A DNA stretch of 64,000 nucleotides from Aricia agestis (taxonomy: Eukaryota > Arthropoda > Insecta > Lepidoptera > Lycaenidae). The notes below the pieces were generated by a model. That model saw nothing but the letters and a program-made list of their open reading frames with translations. It was not told where the DNA came from and made no database searches. Position 1 is the stretch's first letter, and the number at the start of each line of letters is the position of its first letter. The stretch spans positions 999,501-1,063,500 of the forward strand of contig NC_056419.1 of NCBI RefSeq assembly GCF_905147365.1, read 5' to 3'. A program made the translations under genes and the position numbers. Positions 62,202 through 64,000 of this stretch are shown here, piece by piece.

Positions 62202-63169
62202 GGGTGCTTCTTAATTTTCCCATCCCGATAATAAGTTAACAAACCGCATTAAAATCTGTCCAGTTCCCCCGTGTACAGGATGTATCACAAATTGCCACTT
62301 TTCTGTAATGACAGAAGACGCGGGCAAACCCCAGAGGAAATTACTGGCCGCCATAATTCTGTGTAGACCGAGCGCTGATGTTGTAAACGCAAAGTGATAT
62401 GGTACTCAATTTTCCTTGATTGAAGTTGAGATAGTACGTAAGTACATGGTTTAATTAAAAGTAGCGATAGGTACATATTTGGTTATTATCTGCGCTGCAT
62501 TAGAATTAATAGCAATAAATATTATTTATATAATAGTAAAAATATCCCACTTTATTATTTTAATTTACAAATTAATGGCAAATTTTAAAACTTGTAGTGC
62601 AGTCGGCTTAATGAACACCAAATGGATGAATCTGTTTTTGAGAGTATGTTCTTTGTTAATGTTTATATTATTATAATTAACATGCTCTGCGGCTTAAACG
62701 GCAAAATAAATTAGTTCTGAGATAAATTCGTACTTTATACAGTCGTGACTCATAAAAGTAAATATATGTAATCAAAAGTTTGTTGGGATTTTTCGTTTTT
62801 AAGCAACCTAATTGTGATTTAGTTTTTAGTAACACAAATAAAGATATATAATATTATATTTAGGCACTGTAACATTTGTTACTATTATCATACCGATAAT
62901 ACAACATCATAACACAACACATAAAACCACATTTTTATGACGGTCAGCGCTCGGCCTATAACGTTGTATGTCTATCTAGATTATGTCTGAACGGGGCTTA
63001 GTGTACTTACAGATGTTATTGATGGTCTCAATTCTGTATCTTTCAGAGCAGGCTATGAAATATTGTTGTGTGTTGTTTATCCTTTCCAACCTTGCTAAGG
63101 TCGAATGTATTATTTTCTCGAGTGGCGCTGTTATCTTATTTTTACAGGTTGTTTAACAAGCTGGACTAT
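62202..63169. other. Unassigned AT-rich sequence
   Basis: No recognised repeat. ORFs at 62285-62476 and 62479-62676 have no domain. The second is hydrophobic but of chance length. Confidence 0.4.
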
Positions 63170-63279
63170 TTTTTTTTTATTATAAAATTGGGGCCGTCTA
63201 TGGACAGTTCGCCCATATCCTTTTTTTGTTATTTTATTATTTAGATTTTTCGCACCAAGGATAATTGAAATAATATTAT
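63170..63279 (+). repeat. Repeat Q, copy 2
   Basis: 'ttattataaaattggggccg', 'tctatggacagttcgcccat' to 'aattgaaataatattata'. About two differences from 34668-34775. Confidence 0.8.
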
Positions 63280-63517
63280 ATTTCAAGTCTACTAGTCACA
63301 AGCTGGACTTTTAGAATCTCGTTTTCGAGACACCCAAGACATATCAGGGCAAGCGAAGCGAGCTACGTATATCCCACAACCTGAGCACTTTTGTGCTACG
63401 CTTCACGGAAAAACTATCACTCCTATTGATTTGTGCTTTAACATAGTAATTTTTATTTATATGTAAATATGTCTTATCATCGGTCAGTCAAGGTTTGGAT
63501 ACTATTAAAATATATAA

Positions 63518-63720
63518 AAAAACTTGAGAGGTGTCAAGGGACACCCGAATGGAACGAATTCAAAGTCAAAGTCAAATTAAAAAAAAGTCAAAAAAAAAAG
63601 AAAGTTATTTCTTATGTTCAAAAAATTGTATAAGTACATATATATTATTATATACTTACACTCAAAAAAATTATAAAAAACGCCATCTATTGACGCCCAG
63701 GAATACTAACAACGCGTTGC
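63518..63720 (-). repeat. Repeat R, minus copy, with simple-repeat expansion
   Basis: 'aaacttgagaggtgtcaagg', 'gacacccgaatggaacgaat' then (aaagtc)-type repeats (63562-63600), 'gttatttcttatgttcaaaa' and 'aacgccatctattgacgccc'. Inverted relative to 41150-41300. The 'aacgccatcta' module recurs at 63739 just beyond. Confidence 0.68.
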
Positions 63721-64000
63721 TGATGTTTATTCTCAAAAAACGCCATCTAGTTGACGCACAGGAATACCATCTACGCCCTCTGCCCCTACTTTAACTTAAA
63801 CTTGTTTATTGCTTACAGTTTTCTGCAAAATAACCTAGTTGTTTGTTTTTGCACATTGCCTATTTGCTTTTTATATAAAATAATTTCCTGTTTTTTAGTT
63901 GGTTGGAAGAAATTGCTGCATAGCAATAAATCCGCCTTTAGTGTTTATTTAGTTAAGTTTGAATTTATTTATAATATGTATGTGTAAATGAAATAAATAA

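Overview
This is a 64 kb eukaryotic, AT-rich, almost gene-free window. The repeats point to a moth or butterfly (Lepidoptera). There are many short Helitrons ending in CTAG with the TAATATTATAAATGCGAAAG-type start, tRNA-derived SINEs with (ATT)n tails, the dispersed repeat that begins 'gaccggccaagtgcgagt', and an interstitial run of the insect telomere motif TTAGG. The genus cannot be told from this sequence. No complete host gene, rRNA, free-standing tRNA or CRISPR array is visible, so the window is probably intergenic DNA or a very large intron.

Layout. 1-0.5 kb: a CpG-rich 30-bp minisatellite. 1.2-6.5 kb: Helitrons, a LINE-tailed SINE, a tRNA-SINE, and a snap-back MITE inside an older repeat. 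7.8-10 kb: palindromic MITEs, an 8-bp-TSD MITE and a tandem Helitron pair. 10.7-11.2 kb: a dead mariner transposase. 13-19.5 kb: palindromes, a G-rich run, and a TAA-flanked MITE split by a SINE. 20-21.5 kb: a 5'-truncated LINE with a reverse transcriptase fragment. 21.5-26.3 kb: the most heavily nested area, where MITEs carry a LINE end, SINEs and a Helitron. 27-37.9 kb: more SINE copies, an RNase H-type LINE end, a hAT-like element and nested MITEs. 38-49 kb: SINEs inserted in MITE ends, a palindromic CGTCG-rich element, and two Helitrons. 49-64 kb: further SINEs, perfect hairpins, a 160-bp CA microsatellite, a 175-bp tandem repeat, an RTE-like LINE end, and a solo LTR with primer-binding site.

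The most informative result is a non-autonomous retroelement family called 'family A' here (12 copies, six per strand). Its last ~125 bp match the C-terminal codons and 3' UTR of a LINE whose own ends occur three times in the window, and two bases separate the two groups. The second is a MITE family with ~30-bp terminal inverted repeats starting CATAAAG. All three copies have perfect 8-bp target duplications of the form G-N5-AC, which suggests a P-element or hAT type transposase. The third is a set of six unrelated-looking MITEs all flanked by TAA, which suggests PIF/Harbinger mobilisation. Perfect target duplications and interrupted elements allow relative insertion order to be read at several places.

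Limits: clade names for LINEs and MITEs are judged by eye from motifs, and element borders without target duplications are accurate only to about 5-20 bp.
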